Assembly: GCA_964553505.1 (NCBI GenBank)
Contig: CAZKKX010000016.1
Coordinates: 1 to 28,310, forward strand
Origin: JAENZQ01 sp964553505
GTDB taxonomy: Bacteria; Bacillota; Clostridia; Peptostreptococcales; JAAYPU01
Direction of reading: 5' to 3'
Length of the DNA stretch: 28,310 bases
The notes beneath the pieces were generated by a model. That model was not told where the DNA came from. It saw nothing but the letters and a program-made list of their open reading frames with translations, and ran no database searches. The position numbers and the translations under genes are program-made. Positions 6,254 through 15,706 of the stretch are shown here, piece after piece (the stretch's first letter is position 1; each line of letters opens with the position of its first letter).

Positions 6254-8359
6254 ATGCCAAATAGAGGTAAAGATGAGTTTGTACTTGAAGGTCTGAATTG
6301 TAGCAATTGCGCTACCAAAATAGAAGAAGAGGCAAGAAAAATCAATGGCGTTTCTTCTTCCGCTCTTAATTTTGTTACAAAAACACTCACCCTTAGAATA
6401 GAATCCTCCGATTTGCCACATATCGAAGAAGAATTAAGGAGTATCGTAGAGCGGATTGAGCCCCATGTCATCATCAGGAAAAAACAGGATCAACAAAGTC
6501 ATAACCATAACATTTCATTAGATAAAGAAAAAGTTATGCTACTGACCATCGGCACATTCATGTTTGTTGCTGCTTTAGTAATGAATTTATCCTATAAAGC
6601 CGCTTTTATTTTATATTTATTTAGCTATCTTTTGATTGGAAAAGATATAATAATTAAAGCAGTTAGAAACCTTATAAAAGGTCAGGTCTTTGACGAAAAT
6701 TTTCTCATGACCATTGCAAGCATCGGCGCATTTGCCATTCAGGAATATCCTGAAAGTGTCGCAGTAATGCTTTTTTATCAAATCGGTGAGTTTTTTCAGG
6801 ATGCCGCTGTAAATCGATCCCGAAATTCTATCAGTGACCTGATGGATATCCGACCCGACTATGCAAATTTAAAAAGGGATGATATCATCCGAAAGGTATC
6901 ACCTGATCAGGTGATTGTAGGAGATATCCTGATTATTAAACCAGGAGAAAGAGTTCCTTTGGACGGTCTGGTTATAAAAGGGGAATCCATGCTGGACACT
7001 TCTGCTTTAACAGGGGAATCCGTACCGAAAAATGCACGTATTGGCGATGAATTATTATCCGGATTTATTAATATAAATGGTTTGTTGACCCTTAAAGTCA
7101 CAAAGCCTTTCACAGAGTCCACTGTTACAAAAATATTAGATTTAGTAGAAAATGCAGGCAGTCACAAAGCCCCTACCGAAAATTTCATTACTAAATTTGC
7201 ACGTTACTATACGCCTTTTGTTGTATTTTCAGCCGCAGCACTTGCATTCATCCCACCTTTGTTGATACCGTCTGAAACTTTTTCGGAATGGGTAAATAGA
7301 GCTTTGGTATTCTTAGTTGTATCCTGTCCATGTGCTCTTGTTATCTCAATTCCTTTGGGGTTTTTTGGCGGAATAGGAGGAGCATCCGGAAATGGCATTC
7401 TTATAAAAGGAAGCAATTATCTTGAGGCTCTAAATCATGTAAAAACCATTGTATTTGATAAAACAGGTACTTTGACAAAAGGCATTTTTAAGGTAACGGA
7501 GGTTGTTCCTGAATCTTTGTTTTCTAAAGATATGCTCCTGGAATATGCTGCTTCTGCAGAGTATTTTTCCAGCCATCCTATTGCGCATTCTATCAAGAAA
7601 GCTTATTCCAATCCAATCGATCCCCATAATATTTCCGATTATCAGGAAATATCGGGTCATGGCACAAAAGCCATTGTAAAAGGAAAAACCATCCTTGCAG
7701 GGAATCGCAAACTTATGGAAAAGGAGGGTATTACTTTTGATAAAACAGCTGCCAACGGCACCATTGTATACTTGGCCGTTAATGGGGCGTATGCCGGTTT
7801 CATCGTTATTGCTGATGAAGTTAAAGAAGACAGCGCCGATAGCATCAAAGCCCTCAGAAAAATGGGAGTCAAAGAAATAATTATGCTCACGGGGGATAGT
7901 CAATCGACAGGCGAAAACACCGGCAAACAATTAGGCATCCGTCATATTTATACGGAATTACTTCCTCATGAAAAAATCAAAATGTTAGAAAAAATTGAAA
8001 ACAATAAAATCCCCGGAAGTAAAGTTATGTTTGTCGGAGATGGTATAAATGACGCTCCTGCATTAGCCCGGGCAGACGTAGGTGTCGCCATGGGCGGACT
8101 TGGTTCCGATGCCGCAATAGAAGCTGCCGATGTGGTGTTAATGACAGATGAACCTTCTAAACTAATAAGTGCTATTAAAATTGCCAGGAGAACAAGAACG
8201 ATTGTATGGCAGAACATATTTTTCGCACTCGGTATAAAGGGACTTGTACTCTTGCTGGGTGCAGGAGGTATTGCTACAATGTGGGAAGCCGTATTTGCCG
8301 ATGTGGGTGTTGCCATTATGGCAATTCTCAACTCAATGCGGGTTATGAAAACGAAGTGA
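6254..8359 (+). CDS. cadA: P1B-2 heavy-metal exporting ATPase (Cd/Zn/Pb)
   Basis: A 701-residue P-type ATPase in the plasma membrane that pumps divalent soft metals out. An N-terminal heavy-metal domain carries LNCSNC (Cys16, Cys19), followed by a short His/Gln-rich linker. Eight transmembrane helices are expected. The transport motif is SCPCALVIS (Cys358, Cys360). The phosphorylated Asp is 402 in DKTGTLT, the TGES phosphatase loop is near 253, HP is at 441 and GDGINDAPALARADVGVAMG lies near the C-terminus. The last helix ends FADVGVAIMAILNSMRV; this Asp is the third ligand that marks Zn/Cd/Pb pumps rather than copper pumps. I chose ATG 6254, which has an AAGGTG site, over TTG 6224 with no site. 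Its pairing with a CadC-like repressor fits metal resistance. Confidence 0.94.
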   Translation: MPNRGKDEFVLEGLNCSNCATKIEEEARKINGVSSSALNFVTKTLTLRIESSDLPHIEEELRSIVERIEPHVIIRKKQDQQSHNHNISLDKEKVMLLTIGTFMFVAALVMNLSYKAAFILYLFSYLLIGKDIIIKAVRNLIKGQVFDENFLMTIASIGAFAIQEYPESVAVMLFYQIGEFFQDAAVNRSRNSISDLMDIRPDYANLKRDDIIRKVSPDQVIVGDILIIKPGERVPLDGLVIKGESMLDTSALTGESVPKNARIGDELLSGFININGLLTLKVTKPFTESTVTKILDLVENAGSHKAPTENFITKFARYYTPFVVFSAAALAFIPPLLIPSETFSEWVNRALVFLVVSCPCALVISIPLGFFGGIGGASGNGILIKGSNYLEALNHVKTIVFDKTGTLTKGIFKVTEVVPESLFSKDMLLEYAASAEYFSSHPIAHSIKKAYSNPIDPHNISDYQEISGHGTKAIVKGKTILAGNRKLMEKEGITFDKTAANGTIVYLAVNGAYAGFIVIADEVKEDSADSIKALRKMGVKEIIMLTGDSQSTGENTGKQLGIRHIYTELLPHEKIKMLEKIENNKIPGSKVMFVGDGINDAPALARADVGVAMGGLGSDAAIEAADVVLMTDEPSKLISAIKIARRTRTIVWQNIFFALGIKGLVLLLGAGGIATMWEAVFADVGVAIMAILNSMRVMKTK

Positions 8360-8514
8360 TTCTTATCAATGGATGTTTAAGATTCTCCGATGATGAAAAA
8401 TGAGGTATAAGTCTTTTTCTATTTGATTAGATAAAATTATGAATTGATAAATACATTTTTTAAATGAATTTGGAAAAAATAATTAAGAATTGAAAAAAAA
8501 TTGGAGGTGGAATA

Positions 8515-8718
8515 GTGACCGTAAAAAGTGATCTGCAGAAAGCAATTGCCTCGAGCGAATCTTCCAGAGGAACATATTCCTTGATGGCCGAGTCAACAGA
8601 AGATCCTCAAGCAAAACAAATGTATAATATCATGAAAGCAGACATGGACAGACATCTACAGTACCTGAATGACAGATTGAATTATATTACCCAGAATAAT
8701 ACCCTGAATCAGCAATAG
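8515..8718 (+). CDS. DUF1657 small protein
   Basis: A 67-residue soluble, probably helical protein. It fits the DUF1657 pattern: an MTV start, then SDLQKAIASSESSRGTYSLM, then D-x-x-AKQMY and a final LQYLNDRLNYI helix. In the family, members are common in spore formers, often beside spoVA genes, and no function is established. Here it stands alone. The start is GTG 8515, supported by TTGGAGGTGG eight bases upstream. A hairpin follows at 8727. The AT-rich stretch 8360-8514 before it holds nothing else that I recognise. Confidence 0.78.
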   Translation: MTVKSDLQKAIASSESSRGTYSLMAESTEDPQAKQMYNIMKADMDRHLQYLNDRLNYITQNNTLNQQ

Positions 8719-8726
8719 CCCCTATC

Positions 8727-8771
8727 TTCAGATGGAGTTTCTCCCATTAAATACACGAAACTCTGTCTGAA
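8727..8771 (+). terminator. Hairpin between convergent DUF1657 and GGDEF genes
   Basis: TTCAGA-tg-GAGTTTC (8727-8741) pairs with GAAACTC-tg-TCTGAA (8757-8771), thirteen base pairs around a TG/TG internal loop. ATTATTTTGATGTTTT follows on the plus strand, giving a weak T-rich tail. It probably ends the DUF1657 transcript. On the minus strand there is no T-tract. Confidence 0.6.
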
Positions 8772-8772
8772 A

Positions 8773-11355
8773 TTATTTTGATGTTTTATCTGTTACATCA
8801 TTCTGTTCTTCCTCATCGCTATTTCTTGGTTTATCATATAATTGCAAGAATTTTTCGGCAATTTCGGGGTCGAATTGAGTTCCTGAACAACTTTTGATTT
8901 CTTCTATAGCTTCCTCATGAGTCATGGCTTTGCTATACACCCGCTCATTGGTCATTACATCATAAGCATCTGCAATGGCAATGATTCTTGAAAAGAGCCC
9001 TATTTCTTTTTCTTTTAATCCCTGTGGATAACCGGTTCCATCCCATCTCTCATGATGAGAAAGAATATATTCCGCATATTGCGCCAGCTCCGGAGTGGCT
9101 TGTGCAATCCGATAACCGATTTCCGAATGTTTTCTCATTTCAATCCATTCTCTCTCCGAAAGAGGTCCGGGCTTTAATAAAATACTATCGCTTATGGCAA
9201 TTTTACCAATATCGTGGAGCATGGACAGCAAGCTTAAATCATCCAATTCATTCTCAGTAAGTCCCATCGACCTCCCGATTTCCACGCATAGACCGGCCAT
9301 TCTTTCCGCATGCTCCTCAGTCTCATTACTCCTTTCAAATAGAGATTTCTTTAAAGAGGAAATAACAGAGCTCCTGAAACTTCTGCTCTCCAAAAGCTTA
9401 TGCCTATACATCATTTCTTCGGCTGCTTTTATAATATGTTTGAAATCCTCCTGATGATTATGCCGTGTAGCCTGCCCCAATGAAATGCTTGTTTTTATCG
9501 TATTATCACTTCTTCTTTGACATTCTTCCTTGATTCTTGAACAAATCTGCTCTGCCTGTTTTTCATCTTGTCCGGGAAGCAATATAATAAATTCATCTCC
9601 GCCCCATCGTGCCAGAATATCATTACTGCTGCAGGCATTTTTTAGAATTTTCGATATTCTTTTCAAAACCCGGTCACCTTCGGAATGACCGAAAATATCA
9701 TTTGTGAATTTTAAACCATTGACATCTCCAATAATAATGGAGCTTGGTAATTCTCCGTCTTTATTAAGCTTTTTTAACTCTTGTTCAAAATAAGTCCTGT
9801 TATGCAGCCCGGTCAACATATCATGAAAGCTCATGAAAATGATTTCTTTTTCTCTTTTCTTCTCCTCATCCACATCTCTGAAAACAAGTACAACACCGAG
9901 GATTTTTCCTTTCTCATCACGAATAGGTGCCGCTGTATCGGCAATAACCCTCTCAACTCCGCTTTTTGAAATAATAGCCGTATGGTTTGCCAATTCTACA
10001 GTTTTTCCTTCCTTTAAAACCTTTTCTACCGGATTTGTGCACCTTAATCTGGTTCTTTCGTTAATAATATGAAATACTTCTGCAAGAGGCTTTCCTGTAG
10101 CATCCTTCTGTTTCCAACCTGTTAAAGATTCAGCTACTGGATTCATCAAAGATATGTTTCCATGAGCGTCTGTTGTAATAACACCATCACCTATAGATTG
10201 CAAAGTAGTCTTAAGCCTTTCTTTTTCCGAATAAATAATATGTTCATATTTTTTCTGTTGTGTAACATCACTGAAAACAGTTGCAAAATACCCTTTCTGG
10301 GGGCAAAATGCAGATATCTTAAAGTGCTTATCCAAGGGCTTATAAAAAACTGTAAAGGTTGTCGCCTTCTCGGATTTGACAACTTTTTCATATTCCTTTA
10401 AAAAGGGGGCTTTCTCCAAATGATAGAATTGACTTGCCAAAACTTTTTCTTTAATCTTGTCTTTCATTCCGATATGACGGTAGAATGCCGGATTCACATC
10501 AATAATCCAATAGTCTGCGGCATCCCCTTTATCATCAAAAACCATTTTATGAAGAGCCACTCCTTCTTCCATGTTTAGAAAAAGGTTTTGAAGTTTTGCC
10601 TCGCTGACACGTAATTTTTCCTCTGCAACGACTTTATCCGTTACATCCCAGTCTGCTCCGTAATACAGGTCACCTTTCCGGATGCTTCGCCATTCTACAT
10701 AACGATAAGTCCCATTTTTATGCCTTAAACGAACAACATAATCTCTTACCTGTTCAAATCTTTCCAATCTTTGCTGTGCTTTTTCAAACCCCTCTAAATC
10801 GTCAGGATGAACTAAATCCTGATAGGTCAACTTCGCAAGTTCTTCACCGGTATATCCAAGAGTCTCTTCCCAAGCTTTATTGACCATCGTAAAGCGTCCC
10901 TTTGTATCAGTAATATCAATTAAGTCTGCCGTTAGAGAAAAAAACATATCTGTAATTTCTGTTTGCTTTGTTAATTCCTCCTGAGTCTTTTTTTTCTCTG
11001 TAATATCTCTCCATACGGCAAATACAATTCCCTTCTTATCATTTACAGGTACAGGTGAAAGCATGATTTTGAACCAACGCTCCTGGTTATTACCGTCTTT
11101 ATGCAGCCATTCAAATTCTTTTACCTGATTACAAGCCTCATCTAAATATTGTTTGGATTTATCGATTGAACTTTTCCCGTCAGGTTGAAATTCAGGAGAC
11201 AGTTCGAAAGGATGTTTGCCCAGTATTTCGTCAAAACTCTTAAGGTTGAGTGAATCCAGCAATGCCTGGTTGCATTTTATGAAAACACCCTCCTCAAGAA
11301 TTGACATTGGCATATTTGATTTCTCGAACATTATCTGATAAAATTCTTTACTCAT
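8773..11355 (-). CDS. Cytosolic PAS4-GGDEF-HD-GYP cyclic-di-GMP enzyme
   Basis: An 860-residue signalling protein with no membrane segment. Four PAS sensor modules lie at about residues 3-120, 132-242, 252-367 and 377-497; the first, second and fourth end in a W/F-RD or DWDVT-type strand typical of PAS/PAC. A diguanylate cyclase domain follows, with DMLTGLHNR near 512 and an intact GGDEF at 585-589. A full HD-GYP phosphodiesterase domain comes last, with HD at 714-715, HHERWDGTGYP at 767-777 and the DAYDVMTNER block. Both catalytic halves look competent. The inhibitory RxxD site before GGDEF reads SSND, so product inhibition should be absent. Bifunctional proteins normally run one activity at a time under sensor control; the signal here is unknown. 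AAGGGTGAGAG precedes ATG 11355. Confidence 0.93.
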   Translation of the reverse strand: MSKEFYQIMFEKSNMPMSILEEGVFIKCNQALLDSLNLKSFDEILGKHPFELSPEFQPDGKSSIDKSKQYLDEACNQVKEFEWLHKDGNNQERWFKIMLSPVPVNDKKGIVFAVWRDITEKKKTQEELTKQTEITDMFFSLTADLIDITDTKGRFTMVNKAWEETLGYTGEELAKLTYQDLVHPDDLEGFEKAQQRLERFEQVRDYVVRLRHKNGTYRYVEWRSIRKGDLYYGADWDVTDKVVAEEKLRVSEAKLQNLFLNMEEGVALHKMVFDDKGDAADYWIIDVNPAFYRHIGMKDKIKEKVLASQFYHLEKAPFLKEYEKVVKSEKATTFTVFYKPLDKHFKISAFCPQKGYFATVFSDVTQQKKYEHIIYSEKERLKTTLQSIGDGVITTDAHGNISLMNPVAESLTGWKQKDATGKPLAEVFHIINERTRLRCTNPVEKVLKEGKTVELANHTAIISKSGVERVIADTAAPIRDEKGKILGVVLVFRDVDEEKKREKEIIFMSFHDMLTGLHNRTYFEQELKKLNKDGELPSSIIIGDVNGLKFTNDIFGHSEGDRVLKRISKILKNACSSNDILARWGGDEFIILLPGQDEKQAEQICSRIKEECQRRSDNTIKTSISLGQATRHNHQEDFKHIIKAAEEMMYRHKLLESRSFRSSVISSLKKSLFERSNETEEHAERMAGLCVEIGRSMGLTENELDDLSLLSMLHDIGKIAISDSILLKPGPLSEREWIEMRKHSEIGYRIAQATPELAQYAEYILSHHERWDGTGYPQGLKEKEIGLFSRIIAIADAYDVMTNERVYSKAMTHEEAIEEIKSCSGTQFDPEIAEKFLQLYDKPRNSDEEEQNDVTDKTSK

Positions 11356-11429
11356 AATCTCTCACCCTTTTTAATTCTGGTAGATTATTTACAATTTTAT
11401 ATATTTATCGACATATTTTTGTTTTATTC

Positions 11430-11458
11430 ATTATACCTTTTTTTTACTTTGACGACAA
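11430..11458 (-). promoter_or_regulatory. Promoter of the GGDEF/HD-GYP gene
   Basis: On the minus strand TTGTCG (11453-11458), a 17-nt A-rich spacer and a perfect TATAAT (11430-11435). It lies between the glycine cleavage operon and this gene, giving a separate transcript. The minus 35 box is weak. Confidence 0.5.
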
Positions 11459-11502
11459 CCATCTATGCTGTAACCAAGAACACCTCCTAACCAGATAAAT
11501 AT

Positions 11503-12888
11503 TCATTTCATATAAACTGAACGTCCATCTAAACCTAAAATTGCCTCAAGAAAAACTTCTGAAAGAGTAGGATGGGCATGAATGGTTTTGCTGATATCTT
11601 CTGCCTTCAATCTATTCTTTATGCTTACAGCCCCTTCATGTATCAAATCGCTGGCATGGGGACCCACTATATGTACACCCAGCAATTCCTTTGTTTCCGA
11701 ATGTGCAATGACTTTTACCAGTCCTTCCCCTTCCTGCATGGCAAGTGCCTTTCCATTGGCTCCGAAAAAAAATTTACCTGTTATATATGGTATCTTTTGT
11801 GCTATTGCTTGTTCTTCAGTTATCCCTACTCCCGCCGCCTCAGGAAAAGAATAAATACAGGTTGGAATAACTTTGTAATCCATGCAACACTTCGAGCTCA
11901 TAATAATTTCTGCTACGGCTTTACCTTCCTCTGAAGCAACATGAGCCAACATAGGTCCTCCAATGACATCACCAATGGCAAAGATACCTTTAATATTTGT
12001 TTTATAACTGCTATCCACCTTAATGCCATTTTTGTCGTGTATAATACCTGCTGCATCCAGATTCAGTTCATGAGTGTTCATCTTTCTCCCTGTAGAAATC
12101 AATACATTTTCTACATCTATGCTCGCTTTGTTTTTACCACTCCTAATCCTTACCCTCAAACCTGAATCTATTTGATTTATCTCTTCTATTTCTACATCTG
12201 TATCTATTTTAATGCCCCTTCGCTTAAGACTCATGGATAATCTTTTTGCAATTTCTTTGTCGAATTTAGGCAAAATTGAAGGCATGAGTTCTAAAACAGT
12301 AATCCGGGTATCCATTGCGTTATATATTCCGGCAAACTCAATTCCTATTACTCCACCGCCTATAATTGCCAATGATTTTGGTATTTTACTGATTTTTAAA
12401 ATTTCTTCACTATTTATTACTCCGGGCAAATTAATACCTGGAATATGCGGGTCAAAAGGTATTGAACCTGTAGCAATTAATATGTTTTTTCCTGTAAAAT
12501 GTCTTTCTTCTTCACCATTTTTTATTATTATGGTTTTAGAATCTTTAAATGAAGCGTTTCCTTTGATTCGCTCAATTTTATAAGACTTAATAAGCTTTTC
12601 CATTCCACTTTTCATCTGTGTAATAATTTTTTGTTTTTTTTCTTGCATTTTTTCAAAATCAATCGAATAATCCGACAAACAAATGCCAAATTCCTCTGAA
12701 GACTTCATTCCGCTTAATACCCGGACATTTTTATAGAAAAATTTTGTTGGTATGCATCCTCTGTTTAAGCAAGTTCCTCCTATTTCATCTTTCTCAATCA
12801 AGGTGACTCGCTCACCTAATTGAGCTGCACGAATAGCCGCACTATAACCGCCCGGACCGCCTCCAATAATCAATAAGCCCGTATTCAT
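11503..12888 (-). CDS. lpd: Dihydrolipoyl dehydrogenase (E3/L-protein) of glycine cleavage
   Basis: This 461-residue FAD enzyme reoxidises the dihydrolipoyl arm of GcvH with NAD+. The FAD-binding start is IIGGGPGGYSAAIRAAQLG. The redox disulphide is Cys40-Cys45 in GGTCLNRGC. The NAD-binding loop reads IIGGGVIGIEFAGI near residue 175, and the second FAD motif IFAIGDVIGGPMLAH is near 303. The catalytic pair is His439 and Glu444 in HPTLSE. It has no N-terminal lipoyl domain, unlike some clostridial E3 proteins. It follows gcvPB by 18 nt with an AGGAGG-type site, so it is the last gene of the operon. Placement with gcv rather than with a 2-oxo acid dehydrogenase makes it a dedicated L-protein. 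Confidence 0.94.
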   Translation of the reverse strand: MNTGLLIIGGGPGGYSAAIRAAQLGERVTLIEKDEIGGTCLNRGCIPTKFFYKNVRVLSGMKSSEEFGICLSDYSIDFEKMQEKKQKIITQMKSGMEKLIKSYKIERIKGNASFKDSKTIIIKNGEEERHFTGKNILIATGSIPFDPHIPGINLPGVINSEEILKISKIPKSLAIIGGGVIGIEFAGIYNAMDTRITVLELMPSILPKFDKEIAKRLSMSLKRRGIKIDTDVEIEEINQIDSGLRVRIRSGKNKASIDVENVLISTGRKMNTHELNLDAAGIIHDKNGIKVDSSYKTNIKGIFAIGDVIGGPMLAHVASEEGKAVAEIIMSSKCCMDYKVIPTCIYSFPEAAGVGITEEQAIAQKIPYITGKFFFGANGKALAMQEGEGLVKVIAHSETKELLGVHIVGPHASDLIHEGAVSIKNRLKAEDISKTIHAHPTLSEVFLEAILGLDGRSVYMK

Positions 12889-12906
12889 TCTGTTTTCCTC
12901 CTAACT

Positions 12907-14364
12907 CTACTTGTTCTTAGCATGCCACTTCAGAACAGGTTTCCGTACTGCTCTAACCTCATCAAGTCTGGCTACGGGGGTGTGATGAGGCGCTTCTTTT
13001 AAAAGCTCGGGGGTCTCCTCTGCTTCAGCAGCAATACGCATCAGTATTTCCGCCGCTCCATCTATAGTCTCCAAACTTTCTGTTTCGGTTGGCTCAAACA
13101 TCATAGCTTCTTTCACTATAAGCGGAAAGTATACCGTTGGAGGATGGATTCCATAATCTATCATTCGTTTGGCAATATCCAAAACGGCTATTCCTTTGTC
13201 TTTCTGCTGTTTTCCTGATAAAACAAACTCATGCATACAGGTTCTGTCATAGGAAATTTCGTAATTCTTTTTGAGCTTATGCATCAGATAATTGGCATTT
13301 AAGACTGCCGTTTCCGATGCCTGGCGTAATCCTTCAGCACCCATGGTCAGAATATATGCATAAGCTTTTATAATAACTAAAAAATTTCCAAAATATGATT
13401 TTACCCGACCTATGGAAAGAGGGCGATCATAATCGCATATGTATTGACCGCCTTTATTTTCTATAAGGGGCACGGGCAAGAATGGTACAAGATCCCTTTT
13501 TACGCCAACAGGACCTGAACCGGGCCCACCTCCTCCATGGGGTGTGCTGAAAGTTTTATGAAGATTCAGATGTACGATATCAAACCCCATGTCTCCAGGT
13601 CTGGTAATTCCCATAATTGCATTCAGATTGGCACCGTCATAATAAACCAATCCTCCGGAAGAATGAATAGTATCTGTAATCTCACAAATATTTTCTTCAA
13701 ATAAGCCCAATGTAGACGGATTTGTCAGCATCATACCGGCTATTTCTTCACTCATTAATTTTTGTAGTTCTGAAACATCCACATTTCCCCTGCTATCTGT
13801 TTTTACTTCAACAACTTCATATCCTACCATCGCTGCAGAAGCCGGATTTGTTCCATGAGCAGAATCAGGAACAATTATTTTATATCGCTGTCCTTCTCCA
13901 TGATTCCGGTGATAGGCTTTCATCATCATTAAACCGGTTAATTCACCATGCGCGCCTGCGGCAGGCAGAAGAGATACTCTATCCATGCCTGTGATTTCCG
14001 AAAGAAATATATCCATTTTACTAAGCAGTTCCAAACAGCCCTGTACTGCAGAGTCCGGCAAGTTTGGATGCACCGCTGTAAAACCGTCCAGACGGGAAAC
14101 ATCTTCATTGATTTTTGGATTGTACTTCATGGTACAGGAGCCTAAAGGATAAAAACCGGTATCGACACCATAATTGAGTCTGGACAAAGCAGTAAAATGA
14201 CGAACCATCTCCCCTTCACTGACTTCCGGCAATTCAGGATATGATTCTTTCATGTATTCTTTTGGAATCAAGTCTTCAATGGGTTGGATGGGCACATCAC
14301 ATTCCGGTAATGCATATCCTTTTCTACCTTTTTTGCTTTTTTCAAATATCAATTTTCTGTTCAT
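12907..14364 (-). CDS. gcvPB: Glycine dehydrogenase (decarboxylating) subunit 2, P-protein beta
   Basis: The PLP-bearing half of the split P-protein, 485 residues; with GcvPA it decarboxylates glycine and hands the aminomethyl group to GcvH. The PLP lysine is Lys270 in LNLHKTFSTPHGGGGPG, and the glycine-rich loop after it is complete. Other blocks are GFYPLGSCTMKYNPK near residue 70 and DSAHGTNPASA near 167. It starts with ATG 14364, whose ATGA overlaps the stop of gcvPA by four bases, so the two subunits are translationally coupled, as expected for an equimolar complex. Confidence 0.96.
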   Translation of the reverse strand: MNRKLIFEKSKKGRKGYALPECDVPIQPIEDLIPKEYMKESYPELPEVSEGEMVRHFTALSRLNYGVDTGFYPLGSCTMKYNPKINEDVSRLDGFTAVHPNLPDSAVQGCLELLSKMDIFLSEITGMDRVSLLPAAGAHGELTGLMMMKAYHRNHGEGQRYKIIVPDSAHGTNPASAAMVGYEVVEVKTDSRGNVDVSELQKLMSEEIAGMMLTNPSTLGLFEENICEITDTIHSSGGLVYYDGANLNAIMGITRPGDMGFDIVHLNLHKTFSTPHGGGGPGSGPVGVKRDLVPFLPVPLIENKGGQYICDYDRPLSIGRVKSYFGNFLVIIKAYAYILTMGAEGLRQASETAVLNANYLMHKLKKNYEISYDRTCMHEFVLSGKQQKDKGIAVLDIAKRMIDYGIHPPTVYFPLIVKEAMMFEPTETESLETIDGAAEILMRIAAEAEETPELLKEAPHHTPVARLDEVRAVRKPVLKWHAKNK

Positions 14365-15704
14365 ATGGTTTTCGCCACCTTTTCAGCCAGCTTATCTATT
14401 TCGCCTTTGGTTCTTTTTTCCGTAACAGCAACCAGCCAGAAACCTTTTAATTCAGGATAGTCCGTCTCAAGGTCATATCCCCCAATGATGCCTTCCCTCA
14501 ACAGATTATGATTCAATCGGTCAATAGGAATTTCACTTCTGACGGTAAATTCCTTGAAAAAAGGTTTTGTGAAACCTGGACTGAAACAATTTGTTCCAAT
14601 CAATTTATTGTAGCCATAGTGTGCTTTTTGCAATGACTGATAAGCTACTTCCCGAAGCCCCTGTTTTCCCATAAGTGTCAGATATGCAGTTGCCGCCAAT
14701 GCATTAAGCGCTTGATTTGAACAAATATTAGAAGACGCTTTTTCCCTTCGAATATGCTGCTCCCGGGTTTGCATGGTCAAAACAAACCCAATATTACCGT
14801 TCTTATCTACAGTCTGGCCCACAATTCTTCCGGGCATTTGTCTCAAATATTTATCCTTTGCAGCAAAAAAACCTATATATGGACCTCCAAAACTTAGAGG
14901 ATTACCAAGAGCCTGACCTTCTCCCACTACAATATCCGCACCTAGTTTTTCAGGAGATTTAAATAATCCAAGAGAAATAGGATCTACACATATAATTAAA
15001 AGTGCATTGTATTTTGCCTTTATTTCCGTCATCCTTTCTATTTCTTCTAAAGATCCAAAAAAATTAGGGTTCTGGACAATAATTGCAGCGGTTTTATTGC
15101 TTATCAAACCTTCAAGATCAGATAAATTCGTCGTCCCTTCCTGATAATCTGCCTCAAAAACCTCATAATTTTTAAACCGGGCATAAGTCTTCAAAGTTTT
15201 CCGATATTGAGGATTCACCGTACGCATCACAATGACTTCTTCTTTACGGGTAATCTTACAGGACATATTAGCTGCCTCTGCTACGGCAGTAGCTCCGTCA
15301 TATACGGAGGCATTTGCTACATCCATTCCGGTAAGTTCACAAATCATGGTTTGATATTCAAATATTGCTTGCAGCGTCCCTTGGCTGATTTCAGGTTGAT
15401 AAGGTGTGTAGGATGTATAAAATTCAGACCTGCCCAGTATATGGTTTACGGAACTGGGAATATAATGATCATAAGCCCCTGCTCCTAAAAAACAAATATA
15501 TTTTTCGGCGGTAATATTCTTTTCTGCTATCTTCTTCATATAGTGATACAATTCCATTTCTGTAAAAGGACCCGGAAGATTGAGATCACGATCTAATCGA
15601 ATCCCTTCAGGTATGTTTTTGAAAAGTGTATCCTCAGAATCACAGCCTATTTCTATGAGCATTTTTTTTCTTTCTCTTTCAGTATTGGGTATATATCGAC
15701 TCAT
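14361..15704 (-). CDS. gcvPA: Glycine dehydrogenase (decarboxylating) subunit 1, P-protein alpha
   Basis: The non-PLP-binding half of the split glycine decarboxylase, about 447 residues. Typical family text is RYIPNTERERKKML at the start, SFLGAGAYDHYIPSSVNHI-like residues near 75, TSYTPYQPEISQGTLQ near 98 and REQHIRREKASSNICSNQAL near 325. I prefer ATG 15704 to TTG 15710: the ATG has GAGGAAG nine bases upstream and begins MSRYIPNT as the family does, whereas the TTG overlaps the gcvH stop. It lies between gcvH and gcvPB with no gap, within one transcript. Confidence 0.95.
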   Translation of the reverse strand: MSRYIPNTERERKKMLIEIGCDSEDTLFKNIPEGIRLDRDLNLPGPFTEMELYHYMKKIAEKNITAEKYICFLGAGAYDHYIPSSVNHILGRSEFYTSYTPYQPEISQGTLQAIFEYQTMICELTGMDVANASVYDGATAVAEAANMSCKITRKEEVIVMRTVNPQYRKTLKTYARFKNYEVFEADYQEGTTNLSDLEGLISNKTAAIIVQNPNFFGSLEEIERMTEIKAKYNALLIICVDPISLGLFKSPEKLGADIVVGEGQALGNPLSFGGPYIGFFAAKDKYLRQMPGRIVGQTVDKNGNIGFVLTMQTREQHIRREKASSNICSNQALNALAATAYLTLMGKQGLREVAYQSLQKAHYGYNKLIGTNCFSPGFTKPFFKEFTVRSEIPIDRLNHNLLREGIIGGYDLETDYPELKGFWLVAVTEKRTKGEIDKLAEKVAKTI

Positions 15705-15706
15705 AA

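Noticed and set aside
7430..7930. Minus-strand frame of 166 codons inside cadA
   Set aside because: The plus strand encodes the DKTGTLT and HP regions of a P-type ATPase; this frame is a shadow without a start signal.
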